Positions 38,601-49,271 of a stretch of DNA of 64,000 bases are shown here, piece by piece. Within the stretch, counting starts at the first letter, position 1; every line of letters starts with the position of its first letter. This DNA comes from Chryseobacterium tructae. GTDB lineage: Bacteria > Bacteroidota > Bacteroidia > Flavobacteriales > Weeksellaceae. A program made the translations under genes and the position numbers. Below the pieces are notes generated by a model. It worked only from the letters and a program-made list of their open reading frames with translations. It made no database searches and had not been told where the DNA came from. The stretch lies in contig NZ_JAUFQR010000001.1 of the NCBI RefSeq assembly GCF_030409875.1, positions 434,001 to 498,000 of the forward strand. Direction: 5' to 3'.

Positions 38601-39077
38601 ATGAAGTATTTTAAATTTCTCCTAATGCTCTGCCTGGTAGGAATGTTCTTTTCATGCGGTAGTGATGATGATATCTGTGAAAGCGGTGAAGGAACTCCAA
38701 GAATGAGAGTCTCTTTCAGAGCAGCAGGATCAGATAAAGCAAAAACTCTTGATTCGCTATCTGTTGCGGTAGATTATGGCTCAGGAAAAGTGGATCTGGG
38801 ATGGCAGAAGAATATCGATTTTAGACTTATTCCTTTGAGGGTGGATGATTCTCCTTATACCGATATTTATTTTAAAATATCTACCAAAGGTAAAGAATCC
38901 AAAGTAAGAATGACCTATACTACAAAATCAGTGTATGTATCTCCTGGATGCGGTGCCAAAAAAACGTATGAAAATTTAAGCTCAGAATTAATAACTCCTG
39001 ATCCTGTTCAAAGCCTGGAAAACGGACAAAATCAAATATTGAATGAAGACAAGACTAATCTTTACCTTCTTTTTTAG
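38601..39077 (+). CDS. DUF6452 family lipoprotein
   Basis: A 158-aa lipoprotein. Signal peptide MKYFKFLLMLCLVGMFFSC with lipobox cysteine; the ATG at 38601 is preferred to a TTG at 38583. The mature part (CESGEGTPRMRVSF, DSLSVAVDYGSG, SPYTDIYFKIS, SPGCGAKKTYENL) fits DUF6452, a flavobacterial family of unknown function. It follows rlmD by 29 nt and overlaps the next gene by 35 bases, so the three are co-transcribed. Confidence 0.85.
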   Translation: MKYFKFLLMLCLVGMFFSCGSDDDICESGEGTPRMRVSFRAAGSDKAKTLDSLSVAVDYGSGKVDLGWQKNIDFRLIPLRVDDSPYTDIYFKISTKGKESKVRMTYTTKSVYVSPGCGAKKTYENLSSELITPDPVQSLENGQNQILNEDKTNLYLLF

Positions 39078-39708
39078 CCTGTTCGGAATCCTAATCTGGG
39101 CACAGGAGAAAAAGAAAGAAGAAGTGAAAAAGACCCATTGGAAATATAAACCAAATTTTACAGTTGGACTTGATGTTTTGAATACCGGAGTTGGTTTTTT
39201 TTCAGACAGAAAACTATATCAGGGATTTATTTCCTCAAAAATTAATGGGAATGTTCATGCTATTGCCGAAGCAGGTTTTGAGAAAAACATCTATCAAAAA
39301 AATGGGTATGATGCTAAAGTAAATGGTCCTTTTGTTAAACTGGGAGCATTCTATATGCTGGCCAAGGATAAAGAAAATGAATTCAATGGATTCTATGCAG
39401 GAGGCAAAGTAGCGGGATCATTTTATAACCAAGAATATATGGCTATCCCTGTTCGTGGATATGGTGGAAGTAATTCTTCAGTATCCTTTCCTTCTTCATC
39501 ACAATCCTCATTCTGGTTAGAAGGTACTTTGGGAGGAAGAGTACAGTTATTTGAATCCAACTTTTATATTGATGTGAATCTTCAGCCTCGTTATTTGGCA
39601 TACACTTCCAAACAGGATGATATCTCTCCGATGATCATTCCGGGATTTGGAAAAAGCTCTTCAAAATTTAATATGGGATTTGCATGGAATATAGCCTATA
39701 AGTTTTAA
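39043..39708 (+). CDS. DUF6048 family outer-membrane-like protein
   Basis: A 221-aa protein with signal peptide MKTRLIFTFFFSLFGILIWA. The mature protein is rich in alternating strands (YQGFISSKINGNVHAIAEAG, FNGFYAGGKVAGSF, FYIDVNLQPRYLAY) and ends in FNMGFAWNIAYKF with a terminal aromatic residue. This is the pattern of a small outer-membrane beta barrel, matching DUF6048. It overlaps the DUF6452 gene, and the pair probably works together at the outer membrane (inference). Confidence 0.85.
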   Translation: MKTRLIFTFFFSLFGILIWAQEKKKEEVKKTHWKYKPNFTVGLDVLNTGVGFFSDRKLYQGFISSKINGNVHAIAEAGFEKNIYQKNGYDAKVNGPFVKLGAFYMLAKDKENEFNGFYAGGKVAGSFYNQEYMAIPVRGYGGSNSSVSFPSSSQSSFWLEGTLGGRVQLFESNFYIDVNLQPRYLAYTSKQDDISPMIIPGFGKSSSKFNMGFAWNIAYKF

Positions 39709-39738
39709 TATACTTATATAAAAAATCATTTATTATAT

Positions 39739-39776
39739 CAATAAGCCCAGGGAAATTTCCCTGGGCTTATTGTTTT
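39739..39776 (+). terminator. Terminator with a 34-base perfect palindrome
   Basis: CAATAAGCCCAGGGAAA and its exact reverse complement abut at 39739-39772 with no spacer, followed by TTTT. It closes the rlmD unit. Confidence 0.85.
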
Positions 39777-40343
39777 ATGATATCGTCTGGTATGACTTAA
39801 TAAAAGAATAGCTCATATAAAATAGATGGAGAGCAGTATTGCTTCGGAATTTACTTTTTGTTATCAACGATATCGTAAATATTGTGAAATTTTATCGTTG
39901 AAAATGTTTTGGATTGATAGTCTTACAGATTAAAATGTAAAAAAAACAGATTGATAATAATACTATAAATAAGTCTTGATCGTTAAGAGTAAATGGTAGT
40001 ATTGTTGTAAAATGTAATAATGTTTTATATGGTTTTAATTTAACTAAAAACTAAGAATATCGCTAAATGTTAATGAATTTGTGTGATTTTGTTTTATTTT
40101 TTATTTTCAATCATATAGGTGATTATTATCTAATTTTTGCAAAAAAGTATTTTGATAAATGTATTATAATGAAAAAATGATTAGATTTGTGTAAATATTA
40201 AAATATTAGCTTATGGGATAAAATTACTTTTTTTACTACAGATATTCTGTAAAACAAGAGGTTTTAAAATTTCTTTTTAGCCTCTTAAAATGGGAAATAC
40301 TATAATTCTTAATTATCGTTATCATTATTAAATTTTAAAAAAT
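39777..40343. other. Long AT-rich leader region of the FN3/GEVED gene
   Basis: No coding frame. Extremely AT-rich with many T and A tracts. A possible -7 box TAGATTTG lies at 40182-40189, which would leave a leader of about 150 nt. I see no riboswitch-like conserved structure. Confidence 0.5.
40182..40189 (+). promoter_or_regulatory. Possible -7 box of the FN3/GEVED protein gene
   Basis: TAGATTTG (TAnnTTTG), about 155 nt before the ATG; no TTG at the optimal distance. Confidence 0.35.
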
Positions 40344-43300
40344 ATGAGTGGACTTTTACTCTGTAAAATGAGCCGGCCTTTTAAGGTGCTCATTGCATTG
40401 CTCTGTATGGTCGTCGGATTGTCCATGCAAGCACAAACCATTACCATTGGTACCGGAACATTAACCCAAAAGTATCCTTTAGCGGTTGATTACGGTTTTG
40501 AACGTTCTGCTGCAATTTATACATCAGCAGAAATTGCTGCTGCAGGAGGAAATGCTGGAAGTATTCTATCTCTGGGATGGAATTCTACAGCAGCTTCGAA
40601 TATTGCGAGACCAGTAAAAATTTATATAAAACCGGTAGGAACTACAACAGCCTTGACAGCACAAAACTGGGGGGCTTTAACTACCGGAGCAACTCTATTG
40701 TATAGCGGAAATACAGGTCTTATACCAGTAGGTTGGTATACTATTCCTTTACAGATTCCTTTTACTTATAATGGAGTAGACAACTTGATGATACTTGTTG
40801 AAACCAATTATGGGAAATCAGGTATTTCTAGTGGTGCAACAAAGCTTACGTATTCTACAGTTACAAATGGACATTTGTATCTTCAGACCGATACTAACCC
40901 ACCTACCACTGCAAATGGTACGTTGAGTAATTTCAGACCGGATATTCAGTTAACTTTTGGTACACCACCATCATGTATACCGATGCCTCCGGGAGGAGCA
41001 ATTACTACGGGAACTGTTACGGCTACTGATGCAGTTCTAAATTGGCCTGCTTATGTACCTGCTCCAGCTGCAGGATATGACGTATATTATAATACAACGA
41101 ACGTACCACCGGTAGCAACAACGCCTCCGACTTTAACTGTTCCGCCAGCAGCAGGCCCTACTACGACTATCGGTCCATTGCTTCCACTAACAACCTATTA
41201 TGTATGGGTTAGAGCAAGATGTAGTGCCACTGATCAAAGTGTTTGGTCTACACAATTGGTATTTGCTACACCAGCAACTTGCCCTGCAATGCCTAATGGT
41301 GGAGCTATAACAACAGGAACAATCACTCCTAATACTGCAATCATTAACTGGCCTTCATTTGGCTATACACCTGCAGAAGGATTTGAAATCTATTATAATA
41401 CTACAGGTGCAGCACCTAATGGATCAACTCCACCTTCACAAACTGTTCCATCGGGAACAGCTACATCTGCAACATTGAGCCCATTAATTCCGGATACAAC
41501 CTATTATGTATGGGTGAGAGCAAGATGTAGTGCAACAGATCAAAGTACCTGGAATATCATACCAAAATCTTTTGTAACACCACCTACTTGTTTGCCGGTT
41601 CCTTCAACTGCAGGATCTTTAACTGTAGGATCAATGACCCCTACAAGTGCTGTGGTAAGCTGGCCAGCTTCACCTTCCGCACCGTCAGGAGGATATGAGG
41701 TATATTATAATACTACAGGTACACCGCCATTACCGGGTACTTCAGGAACTGTTGTTCCGGGAACCTCCGCACCTTTAACACCATTAGTTGCAGGAACTAC
41801 CTATTATTGGTGGGTAAGAGCAGTTTGTACTTCTTCAGATAGAAGTAGCTGGGTGGCAGGACCTCCATTCTCACCAGGTCAAATTGGAACTGGAACTGGT
41901 AACTCAGGTTATCTTCCAATATATGCTTACTATGGATATAACTATTCTCAACAGATTTATACTGCTGCGGAAGTGTTAGGAGCTGTAGGGAATGGTAAAT
42001 TTATTACTGAACTCAAGTTTTATGTTGACGCAGCTGCTGCAGCCGCAGATCAAAATAAATACAATGAGTGGGTAGTTTATATGGGGAATACAACACAAAA
42101 TAACTTTACCGGAAGCGCCTCTTGGGTACCCTATTCTTCTTTGAAGAAAGTTTGGGAAGGAACACTTCCTACAATGACAGACGGAACTTGGGTGACTATA
42201 CCATTAACCACTCCGGTACTGTGGGATGGGACAAGTAATCTTGTTATTGCTGTAGATGAAAACTCGCCGAGTTATACATCAAATGTGACCTGGGGAAGCT
42301 TTACAGCCAGTACTGATAGAGGATTGTTATACTACAATGATAGTACTAATCCGGATCCAGCTTCGCCACCAACATCCTCACTAAACAGATACAAAGATAT
42401 TCCGAAAATCAGACTTAAAGGAATAGAACTTTTACCTTGTACAGGAGCTGCACCTAGTAATATTGCTGTAAATAATGTTACCTCAAGTACAGCAGTTGTA
42501 ACATGGGTGCCTGCTATAGGAGCTACTTATGTGATCCAATATAGACCAGCTTCTGGTGGGCCTTGGAAAACAATGAATATTACAACGGCTTTGGCAAGTA
42601 GTGCGCAATTAATTAATTTGTTAGATGGAACTTTATATGAAGTTCAGATTGCAACAGTTTGTAACGGTACTCAGGGAGCATTCTCTACCAGTACTCAGTT
42701 TTCAACTCCTGCACTGACTTATTGTACTAATGTTCCTCCGGTTGCTACACCACCTACCTTGCCAAGTGGATATATTAGTAAAGTAGTTGTTACGCCTACT
42801 AATGGACCGATAATGGTAAGTGATTCAAACTATGACGGATATAAAGATTATAGTACAGATCCTACCAGATTGGTGACTTTAGTGAGAGGTACAAATAATA
42901 ATAAGATCAGTATTACTAAATTCTTCCCTGGCTCTTCAAGCAGTTATGGAATAGGAGTTTGGATTGACCTTAACAGAAATGGTATTTTCGAAGCATCTGA
43001 AAGATTTGTTAATGGTTCTTCTGGTACAACCACTCCTGTGAATACGGCAGGAACTGGATTCAGTATTGCTCTTCCTCCATCTGCTGCTACTTACGACGGA
43101 CCTCTTTTAACTCGTATGAGAGTAATCATGAGAAATGGAGATGTTACTTCACCTTGTGGAGCATTTACAGGTAGTGGAGAAGTAGAAGATTATGCAGTAA
43201 GATTGATTGATCAACCAGTATGTACAACAGCGGCACCAACAAATATTACAGTTTCAAATATTACGGATGTAAGTGCTACATTCTCATGGTTGGCAGCTAC

Positions 43301-45526
43301 AGGGGCTACTTATAAGCTTCAGTATAGAAAGAAAACAGCTCCTGGTAATAACTGGGTTACTGTAAACACAATACCAGCTCCAGGAAATTCTTATACAGTA
43401 CCGGCATCTAGCCCATTACTGGAACAAACAGAATATGAAGTTCAGGTAGCAACTATCTGTAATGGTACATCAGGGGCATTCTCTGCATTAATACCATTTA
43501 AGACATTACCGCTACAATATTGTGTTATTTCGGGTAGTGGAGAGAATGATCACATTTCAAATGTGACAGTTACCTCTGCTAATCTAGGAACGCCTCCAAT
43601 GAGTAATAATTCTACTCAGAATTATTATACGAGCTATAACACTCCTGCAACACTTATTACTTTAGACGCTGGTTCTTCAGGTAACAAAATTTCTGTTTCA
43701 AAGGCATGGTCCGGAGCAACAAGTAATGATGCAGTTGCTGTTTGGATAGACTTTAACAGAAACGGACAGTTTGAAATTGGTGAAAGAATCCTTGGTTCTG
43801 CAGGAAGTACTGTTACACCGGTTACTGATCTGTTTGTTGTACCTAATGTACCTAATGTTTATACAGATCCATATACTACTACTATGAGAGTAATATTAAA
43901 GCGTAGTAGTGCTATTCCTACAGCATGTACAAATGCTGCTGATGGTGAAGTTGAAGACTATGCGGTAAAAATCAGACCATGTAGTAGTTTAGCACCGAAT
44001 GCGCCTACCTTTACCACAATAACTCATACAACAGCTGTTGTTAACTTATCCGGAGGAGCGAATACGGTAACGTATCTTGTAAGATACAGAGTAAATGGAA
44101 CTTCTACGTGGACAGAAATATATGCTTCTGCAGTATTAGGAAACATCCCGCTTACGCTTATAGGATTAAGCCCTGCAACAACTTACGAAGTTGAAGTTGC
44201 CGCAGTTTGTGGAGGTACAACAAGTGCTGCTACACCAATTAAGAAATTCACAACAAGATGTGATCCTACACCTCCAACGGTAACAGTAAGTAATATCACT
44301 CCAACAAGTGCTTTGATTACCTGGAACCCGGTTGTATTAAGTGCAACATATAGAATGAGATGGAGAAAAGTAGGAGCTACAGCATGGGAGCCTGCTATCA
44401 ATCTTCCTGCTGCACCTACCAATACATATGTATTAGGAAACCTGGATTCGTTTGTTACTTATGAAGTACAGGTTGCCAATAAGTGTGATGGTGAAACTAA
44501 TTTTAACGATTACTCAAATTCTAAAGTATTTACAACAGAAAGAATTTGTGAAATTGCACCTCCAGGATTGACAATTACTCAATTATTGCCAACTTCTGCA
44601 GAAATTACATGGGATCCATATCCGGGAGCAACATATGTTCTTAGATATAGAAAGGTAGGTATTCCAAGCTGGACAGAAGTTACTACAGCTGTTAATACTA
44701 TTATATTGAATGGTCTGGTAGAAATGACAAGTATGAAATGCAGGTTGTGAATATTTGTGGTGGTAAGCCAGGAAATTATACTCCGCCTTACTACTTTACA
44801 ACACCAACTGTAATTTACTGTAAGATGAAATCAGAAAATTCAGCAGCTGAATATATTTCCAAGGTAACCGTTATTCCAAATGGAAAACCAAAAATGGAAA
44901 ATGAATCAAAAGGATCAACCTATACAGATTATACAGGAGTTCCTAAGACATTTATCGAATTGATTCAAGGATCTACAGATAATGAGATCATCATTGAGAA
45001 AAAATGGTTAGGAAAAACTTATAATGAAGGAATTTCAGTTTGGATCGACTTCAACAGAAATGGAGAGTTTGATATCAGTGAGAAAATTTTCACTTCATTG
45101 CCAAACACAGATACTCCTGTATCAGGTAAATTTAATGTTCCGGCAGACGCTTTTGTAAGTACAACAGATTACAAATATGCAGTGATGAGAGTAGCAATGG
45201 AAAGAGATGGAATCCCGGTAAACTGTGTGAATGTTAAGAATGGAGAAGTTGAGGATTATACGGTAAGAATTTCTAAACAAGGAGTTCCTAACCCAATTAA
45301 CCAAACAGATATCCTGATTTATCCTAATCCTGTAACTACAGTATTGTATGTGAAAAATGTTAGCAAAAGAGCTAAATATAAAATTTACAATGCTGCAGGG
45401 CAAATCATTGTAGAAAGTATTTTATTAAATAACGAAATCAACGTTAGCAAATTGATTAACGGCGTTTATGTAATAGATATCGACGATAATGGTAATACTG
45501 CTCAAAAGAAATTTATCAAAAAATAA
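40344..45526 (+). pseudogene. Giant FN3/GEVED cell-surface protein with T9SS sorting domain, one frameshift
   Basis: About 1,727 aa when repaired. Signal peptide ends near VVGLSMQAQ. An N-terminal beta domain (~30-205) recurs after the third FN3 repeat (GYLPIYAYYGYNYSQQIYTA). I count eight fibronectin type III repeats (three first share TTYYVWVRARCSATDQS-like text) and three GEVED domains (VWIDLNRNG ... GEVEDYAV). The C-terminus (ILIYPNPVTTVLYVKN ... GVYVIDIDDNGNTAQKKFIKK) is a T9SS type A sorting domain. Frame is lost at 44722-44724: an A is missing in GAAATGAC, and repair reads LVENDKYEMQVVNICGG. Likely secreted through T9SS and surface-attached, acting in adhesion; no enzymatic domain is seen. 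Confidence 0.9.
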
Positions 45527-45546
45527 TTGAGCTAAATTTCATATAG

Positions 45547-45579
45547 AATAAGCCTTCAGAAATGAAGGCTTATTTTTTT
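45547..45579 (+). terminator. Terminator of the FN3/GEVED gene
   Basis: AATAAGCCTTCA-GAAA-TGAAGGCTTATT with a T tract. Confidence 0.85.
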
Positions 45580-45682
45580 GTTCAAAGGTATGCAAAGATG
45601 AATGTTATCAGTAATGATAAAAACGATAAAGAAGCTAAAATAACGATAAAATAATAGGATAAAGGATATAAGGATACCTATT

Positions 45683-45709
45683 AAAAAAGCCCTCAGAAAT
45701 GAGGGCTTT
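45683..45709 (-). terminator. Terminator of the coaE operon
   Basis: Minus strand AAAGCCCTCA-TTTC-TGAGGGCTTT followed by TTT; same stem-loop style as the facing terminator. Confidence 0.8.
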
Positions 45710-45745
45710 GTGTACTTAGGAGTTAGAGAAAATCTAACGGTTTAT

Positions 45746-46372
45746 TTATTCTATGGCAAAGATGACTTTTTCAGTCTGTTCTTTTAATTCTTCCCGATTG
45801 GAATTGTTATAAATGATACAATCCGCCATTTTGATTTTATCTTTTTCAGGCATTTGTTTTTCCATGACAGCTTCTACCTCACGATAGGTCTTGTTATCTC
45901 TGTCCATTACCCTTTTGATTCGGATATTGTCCTCTGCCGTTACTAGAAGAGACTTGTAGCATTGTCTGTTAAGTCTTAGTTCAAATAATAAAGCCGTTTC
46001 CTTAAAAACCAGATATTTGGTTTGCTGTTTTATCCATTGTTCGAAATCAATACGTACAGCAGGATGAATAATTTCATTTAATTGCTGAAGAAGGTCTTTA
46101 TTATTAAAAACCTTATCCGCAACAAACTTTCTGTCATATAATCCATTTTCATCATAAGACTCTTCGCCTAGCAGTTCTTTGATTTTGATCTTCAATTCCT
46201 CATTATCATTGACAATCTCTTTTGCTCTGTCATCAGAATAGTAAACCGGGAAACCAAACTCCTCAATGAATTTTGCAACGGTAGTTTTTCCTGAGCCGAT
46301 TCCTCCTGTTAAGCCTATGATCTTGGGTGCGGGCGGCTCTGCCTGTTGACCCTCTGAATGTAATTCCTCCAT
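45746..46372 (-). CDS. coaE: Dephospho-CoA kinase
   Basis: A 208-aa P-loop kinase that phosphorylates the ribose 3'-OH of dephospho-CoA, the last step of coenzyme A synthesis. The motif GLTGGIGSGKTTVAKFIEE is at about residues 20-38, followed by YYSDDRAKEIV and the CoA-binding LNEIIHPAVR. It carries an extra N-terminal stretch of about 17 residues (MEELHSEGQQAEPPAPK); a shorter start is possible but no other ATG lies before the P-loop. It is 9 nt downstream of the MBL-fold gene. Confidence 0.94.
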   Translation of the reverse strand: MEELHSEGQQAEPPAPKIIGLTGGIGSGKTTVAKFIEEFGFPVYYSDDRAKEIVNDNEELKIKIKELLGEESYDENGLYDRKFVADKVFNNKDLLQQLNEIIHPAVRIDFEQWIKQQTKYLVFKETALLFELRLNRQCYKSLLVTAEDNIRIKRVMDRDNKTYREVEAVMEKQMPEKDKIKMADCIIYNNSNREELKEQTEKVIFAIE

Positions 46373-46381
46373 AATTAAAAA

Positions 46382-47248
46382 TTAATACCCAAAAACATCA
46401 TTAAAACTGAACGTTTCGTCAAGTCTTACTCCCTTTTCAGTCATTTTAAGACTCGCCAATTCATTGTGAGCATCATGCTCAAAGAATAATAAATATTCAT
46501 TATCAACACATTGCTTAAGGAATTTTCCTTTTTCTTCCAATGTTAAAAGAGGTCTTGTATCGTATCCCATTACATATACTTGATTAATGTGTCCGGCAGT
46601 AGGGATAAGGTCAGCAGCAAAAACAACTGTTTTTTCCTGATATTGAATAACCGGAAGCATTTGCTTTTCCGTGTGTCCGTCTACGAAAATAACATCCATT
46701 TTAAGATCAGGAGCAAACCCATAGTTTCCGGTAGTCGGAAGAGGCAGGAAGTTTAATTGTCCACTTTCTTGTATAGGAATAATATTTTCTTTCAGGAAAC
46801 TTGCTTTTTCCCTTGCATTAGGTTCTGTAGCCCATTGCCAATGGTTTTCATTAGTCCAGAAATGAGCATTTTTAAAAGCAGGTCTGTAACCTGTTTTGTC
46901 ATCATTCCATTCTATGGCACCACCACAGTGATCAAAGTGAAGGTGAGTAAGGAATACATCGGTAATATCTTCCTTTACAAAGCCATATTTTTTTAAATTT
47001 TTATCCAGAGTATCATCTCCCCAAAGCGAATAATGACCAAAGAATTTATCATCCTGCTTATTTCCCAGACCGCAGTCTACAAGAATTAGCTTTTTTCCAT
47101 CTTCAATAAGTAGGGAACGGGTTCCCAATTCGATTAAGTTTTTTTCGTCTGCTGGGTTTGTTTTTTCCCACAGACTCTTTGGGACGACGCCGAACATGGC
47201 TCCGCCATCCAGTTTAAATTTTCCACATTGTATTGGATATAATTTCAT
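46382..47248 (-). CDS. MBL-fold metallo-hydrolase
   Basis: A 288-aa metallo-beta-lactamase-fold protein, cytosolic. The zinc motif THLHFDHCGGAIEW is near residues 105-118, with further metal ligands in VDGHTEKQMLPV and FAADLIPTAGH. It belongs to the broad AttM/lactonase-like branch; the substrate is not predictable. It lies between PaiB and coaE on the minus strand with gaps of 12 and 9 nt, forming a small operon of housekeeping and unknown functions. Confidence 0.88.
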   Translation of the reverse strand: MKLYPIQCGKFKLDGGAMFGVVPKSLWEKTNPADEKNLIELGTRSLLIEDGKKLILVDCGLGNKQDDKFFGHYSLWGDDTLDKNLKKYGFVKEDITDVFLTHLHFDHCGGAIEWNDDKTGYRPAFKNAHFWTNENHWQWATEPNAREKASFLKENIIPIQESGQLNFLPLPTTGNYGFAPDLKMDVIFVDGHTEKQMLPVIQYQEKTVVFAADLIPTAGHINQVYVMGYDTRPLLTLEEKGKFLKQCVDNEYLLFFEHDAHNELASLKMTEKGVRLDETFSFNDVFGY

Positions 47249-47260
47249 ATATATTTTGAT

Positions 47261-47872
47261 TTATCTTTTTAATAATTTCATTTTCTCAGCAATTTTCCGG
47301 GCATCATTATCTGATTGTTCTAGGTGTGAAATGATATTGTTAAAATCATTTTCCTTCCTGTTCTGGGATAGTTTCTGTTTGATAAAAATTTCCGTTGGAA
47401 TAATCTTGATCCCAAAGGCTCCTTTCATTTCCTTCTCCACAAATTCCTTTCCCATATCTTTTACCATCATGGGACACTGTTGAAACTTTTCATATTTCGA
47501 AGTTAGTTTATCCAGATGAGTATAGAGCTCATCCTGATTCATTAGCTCAACTGTTCCATAGATCTGTACCGCTTCATAGTTCCATGTGGAAACATTGATG
47601 TGGTCATACCAGCTGCTGGAGATATAAGTATGAGCACCTAAAAAGTCACACAACACTTCATCTCCATTTTTTAGGGCTTTTGCCTGTGGATTAGCTCTGG
47701 AAATATGAGTTTCAATATAAGAATTTTCCGGATCACTTTCATTCAGCATCATCATGGAATGAGTAGCACGAATCTTATCAACGGAAGAAATGAGCAATGC
47801 AAAGGAATTTTCTTTGATAATTTCTCTCATCACATCCATATCCTCACTTTTGTACAATTTAGGAACAAACAT
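47261..47872 (-). CDS. PaiB-type FMN-binding protein
   Basis: A 203-aa protein of the PaiB family (FMN-binding split-barrel, annotated as negative transcriptional regulator after B. subtilis PaiB). The start MFVPKLYKSEDMDVMREIIK, the central THSMMMLNE and SSWYDHINVSTWNYEAVQIYG, and the terminal basic helix are all typical. Direct DNA regulation is poorly supported for most members; flavin or haem binding is more likely. First gene of the PaiB-MBL-coaE unit. Confidence 0.88.
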   Translation of the reverse strand: MFVPKLYKSEDMDVMREIIKENSFALLISSVDKIRATHSMMMLNESDPENSYIETHISRANPQAKALKNGDEVLCDFLGAHTYISSSWYDHINVSTWNYEAVQIYGTVELMNQDELYTHLDKLTSKYEKFQQCPMMVKDMGKEFVEKEMKGAFGIKIIPTEIFIKQKLSQNRKENDFNNIISHLEQSDNDARKIAEKMKLLKR

Positions 47873-47940
47873 ATATTAACAACTCTTTTTTTCTTACCTT
47901 AAAACTGAAAACGTTGAACCAAAGATCTTTGGGCTTTACA

Positions 47941-48963
47941 TTAAAAAAGCTCTCCGGGATTTCTGGGTCTTGAAATACTTAAATGCTGATAAGCTTTATC
48001 AGTAACCTCTCTTCCTCGTGGAGTTCTGATGATAAACCCCTCTTGAATCAAAAACGGCTCATACACTTCCTCCAGAGTTTCCGGGTTTTCTCCAATGGAT
48101 GTTGCCAAAGCAGAAATTCCTACCGGTTTCCCCTTGAAGTTTTCAATCATGACACGCATGATCTTATTATCCATTTCATCCAATCCAAACTCATCCACGT
48201 TTAGAGAGTTCAGGGCATATTTGGTAATATTAATTTCAATTTCGCCATTTCCTTTAATTTCCGCAAAGTCACGTACTCTTCTTAGTAAGGCGTTAGCAAT
48301 TCTTGGTGTACCACGGCTTCTTCTGGCAATTTCAATAGCAGCATCTTCATAAATGACTACTCCCAGAACTCTTGAACTTCTCTGAATAATCATAGATAAA
48401 AGCTCAATAGAGTAATATTCCAGTCTGCTTTGGATTCCAAATCTTGCCAGCATGGGCTTGGTAAGCATTCCGCTTCTTGTGGTTGCTCCCACAAGAGTAA
48501 AAGGATTCAATCCGATTTGTACACTTCTGGCGTTAGGACCTGTTTCCAGCATGATATCGATCTTGTAATCCTCCATTGCAGAATACAGATATTCTTCCAC
48601 TACTGGAGAAAGACGATGGATTTCATCAATAAAAAGAACATCATTTTCTTCCAGATTGGTAAGCAAGCCTGCTAAACTTCCAGGTTTATCCAATACAGGT
48701 CCTGAGGTAATCTTACAGTTTACCCCAAGTTCATTGGCTATAATATTAGCTAGTGTTGTTTTTCCTAACCCTGGAGGGCCATGTAAAAGGACATGATCAA
48801 GTGCACCACCACGTCTCTTGGCAGCAGTCACAAAAACCTCAAGATTTTCCAGCGTTTTTCTTTGCCCCGCAAAATCTTTAAAGCTTTGGGGACGAATTTG
48901 TTCTTCCTGCATCAACTCCTCCCGAGAGTAGTTTTCCTTATCTGGATGTAAAAAATCTGGCAT
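47941..48963 (-). CDS. ruvB: Holliday junction branch-migration ATPase RuvB
   Basis: A 340-aa AAA+ helicase motor acting with RuvA and RuvC to resolve recombination intermediates. Start [20 protein letters not shown] with [11 protein letters not shown], Walker [12 protein letters not shown] near residue 63, Walker [12 protein letters not shown], sensor [10 protein letters not shown] and C-terminal winged helix ending [17 protein letters not shown]. Length is normal. No ruvA or ruvC is adjacent. It is divergent from hutI. Confidence 0.97.
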   Translation of the reverse strand: MPDFLHPDKENYSREELMQEEQIRPQSFKDFAGQRKTLENLEVFVTAAKRRGGALDHVLLHGPPGLGKTTLANIIANELGVNCKITSGPVLDKPGSLAGLLTNLEENDVLFIDEIHRLSPVVEEYLYSAMEDYKIDIMLETGPNARSVQIGLNPFTLVGATTRSGMLTKPMLARFGIQSRLEYYSIELLSMIIQRSSRVLGVVIYEDAAIEIARRSRGTPRIANALLRRVRDFAEIKGNGEIEINITKYALNSLNVDEFGLDEMDNKIMRVMIENFKGKPVGISALATSIGENPETLEEVYEPFLIQEGFIIRTPRGREVTDKAYQHLSISRPRNPGELF

Positions 48964-49271
48964 TAATTCATTTCATTTACCTCAAAGATAACAAATTTAG
49001 ACCAAGATTGAAATGAAGATTAAGAAAAGGTGAAATTGAGAGGAAGATTAATATTCTCGTTGAGGTTTAGACTCGGAGGAAGAGAGAATTTGAGATATTT
49101 TAAGTATTTTTGAGAGGAAAATTAAAGGTGAATAATTTCATTTTGAACATATCATTTGGTTGATTGATATTCTTATGAAATGGTAAATGATATAATCGCT
49201 TTGCCATGCTGATATCTTAATAGTAAATTATGAATAGAAAGCATTCACCTTCTAACCTTTAACCTAAATAA
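48964..49271. other. Intergenic region between ruvB and hutI
   Basis: Contains a minus-strand -7 box TATCTTTG (48983-48990) about 20 nt before the ruvB ATG. No gene, and no clear TAnnTTTG box for hutI. Confidence 0.5.

Noticed and set aside
40980..41900. CRISPR-like or tandem DNA repeat within the FN3 gene
   Set aside because: The similarity is from coding FN3 repeats of ~100 residues, not short DNA repeats with spacers.
44183..44422. Minus-strand frame within the FN3/GEVED gene
   Set aside because: Antisense shadow produced by low-complexity Thr/Ala/Pro coding sequence.
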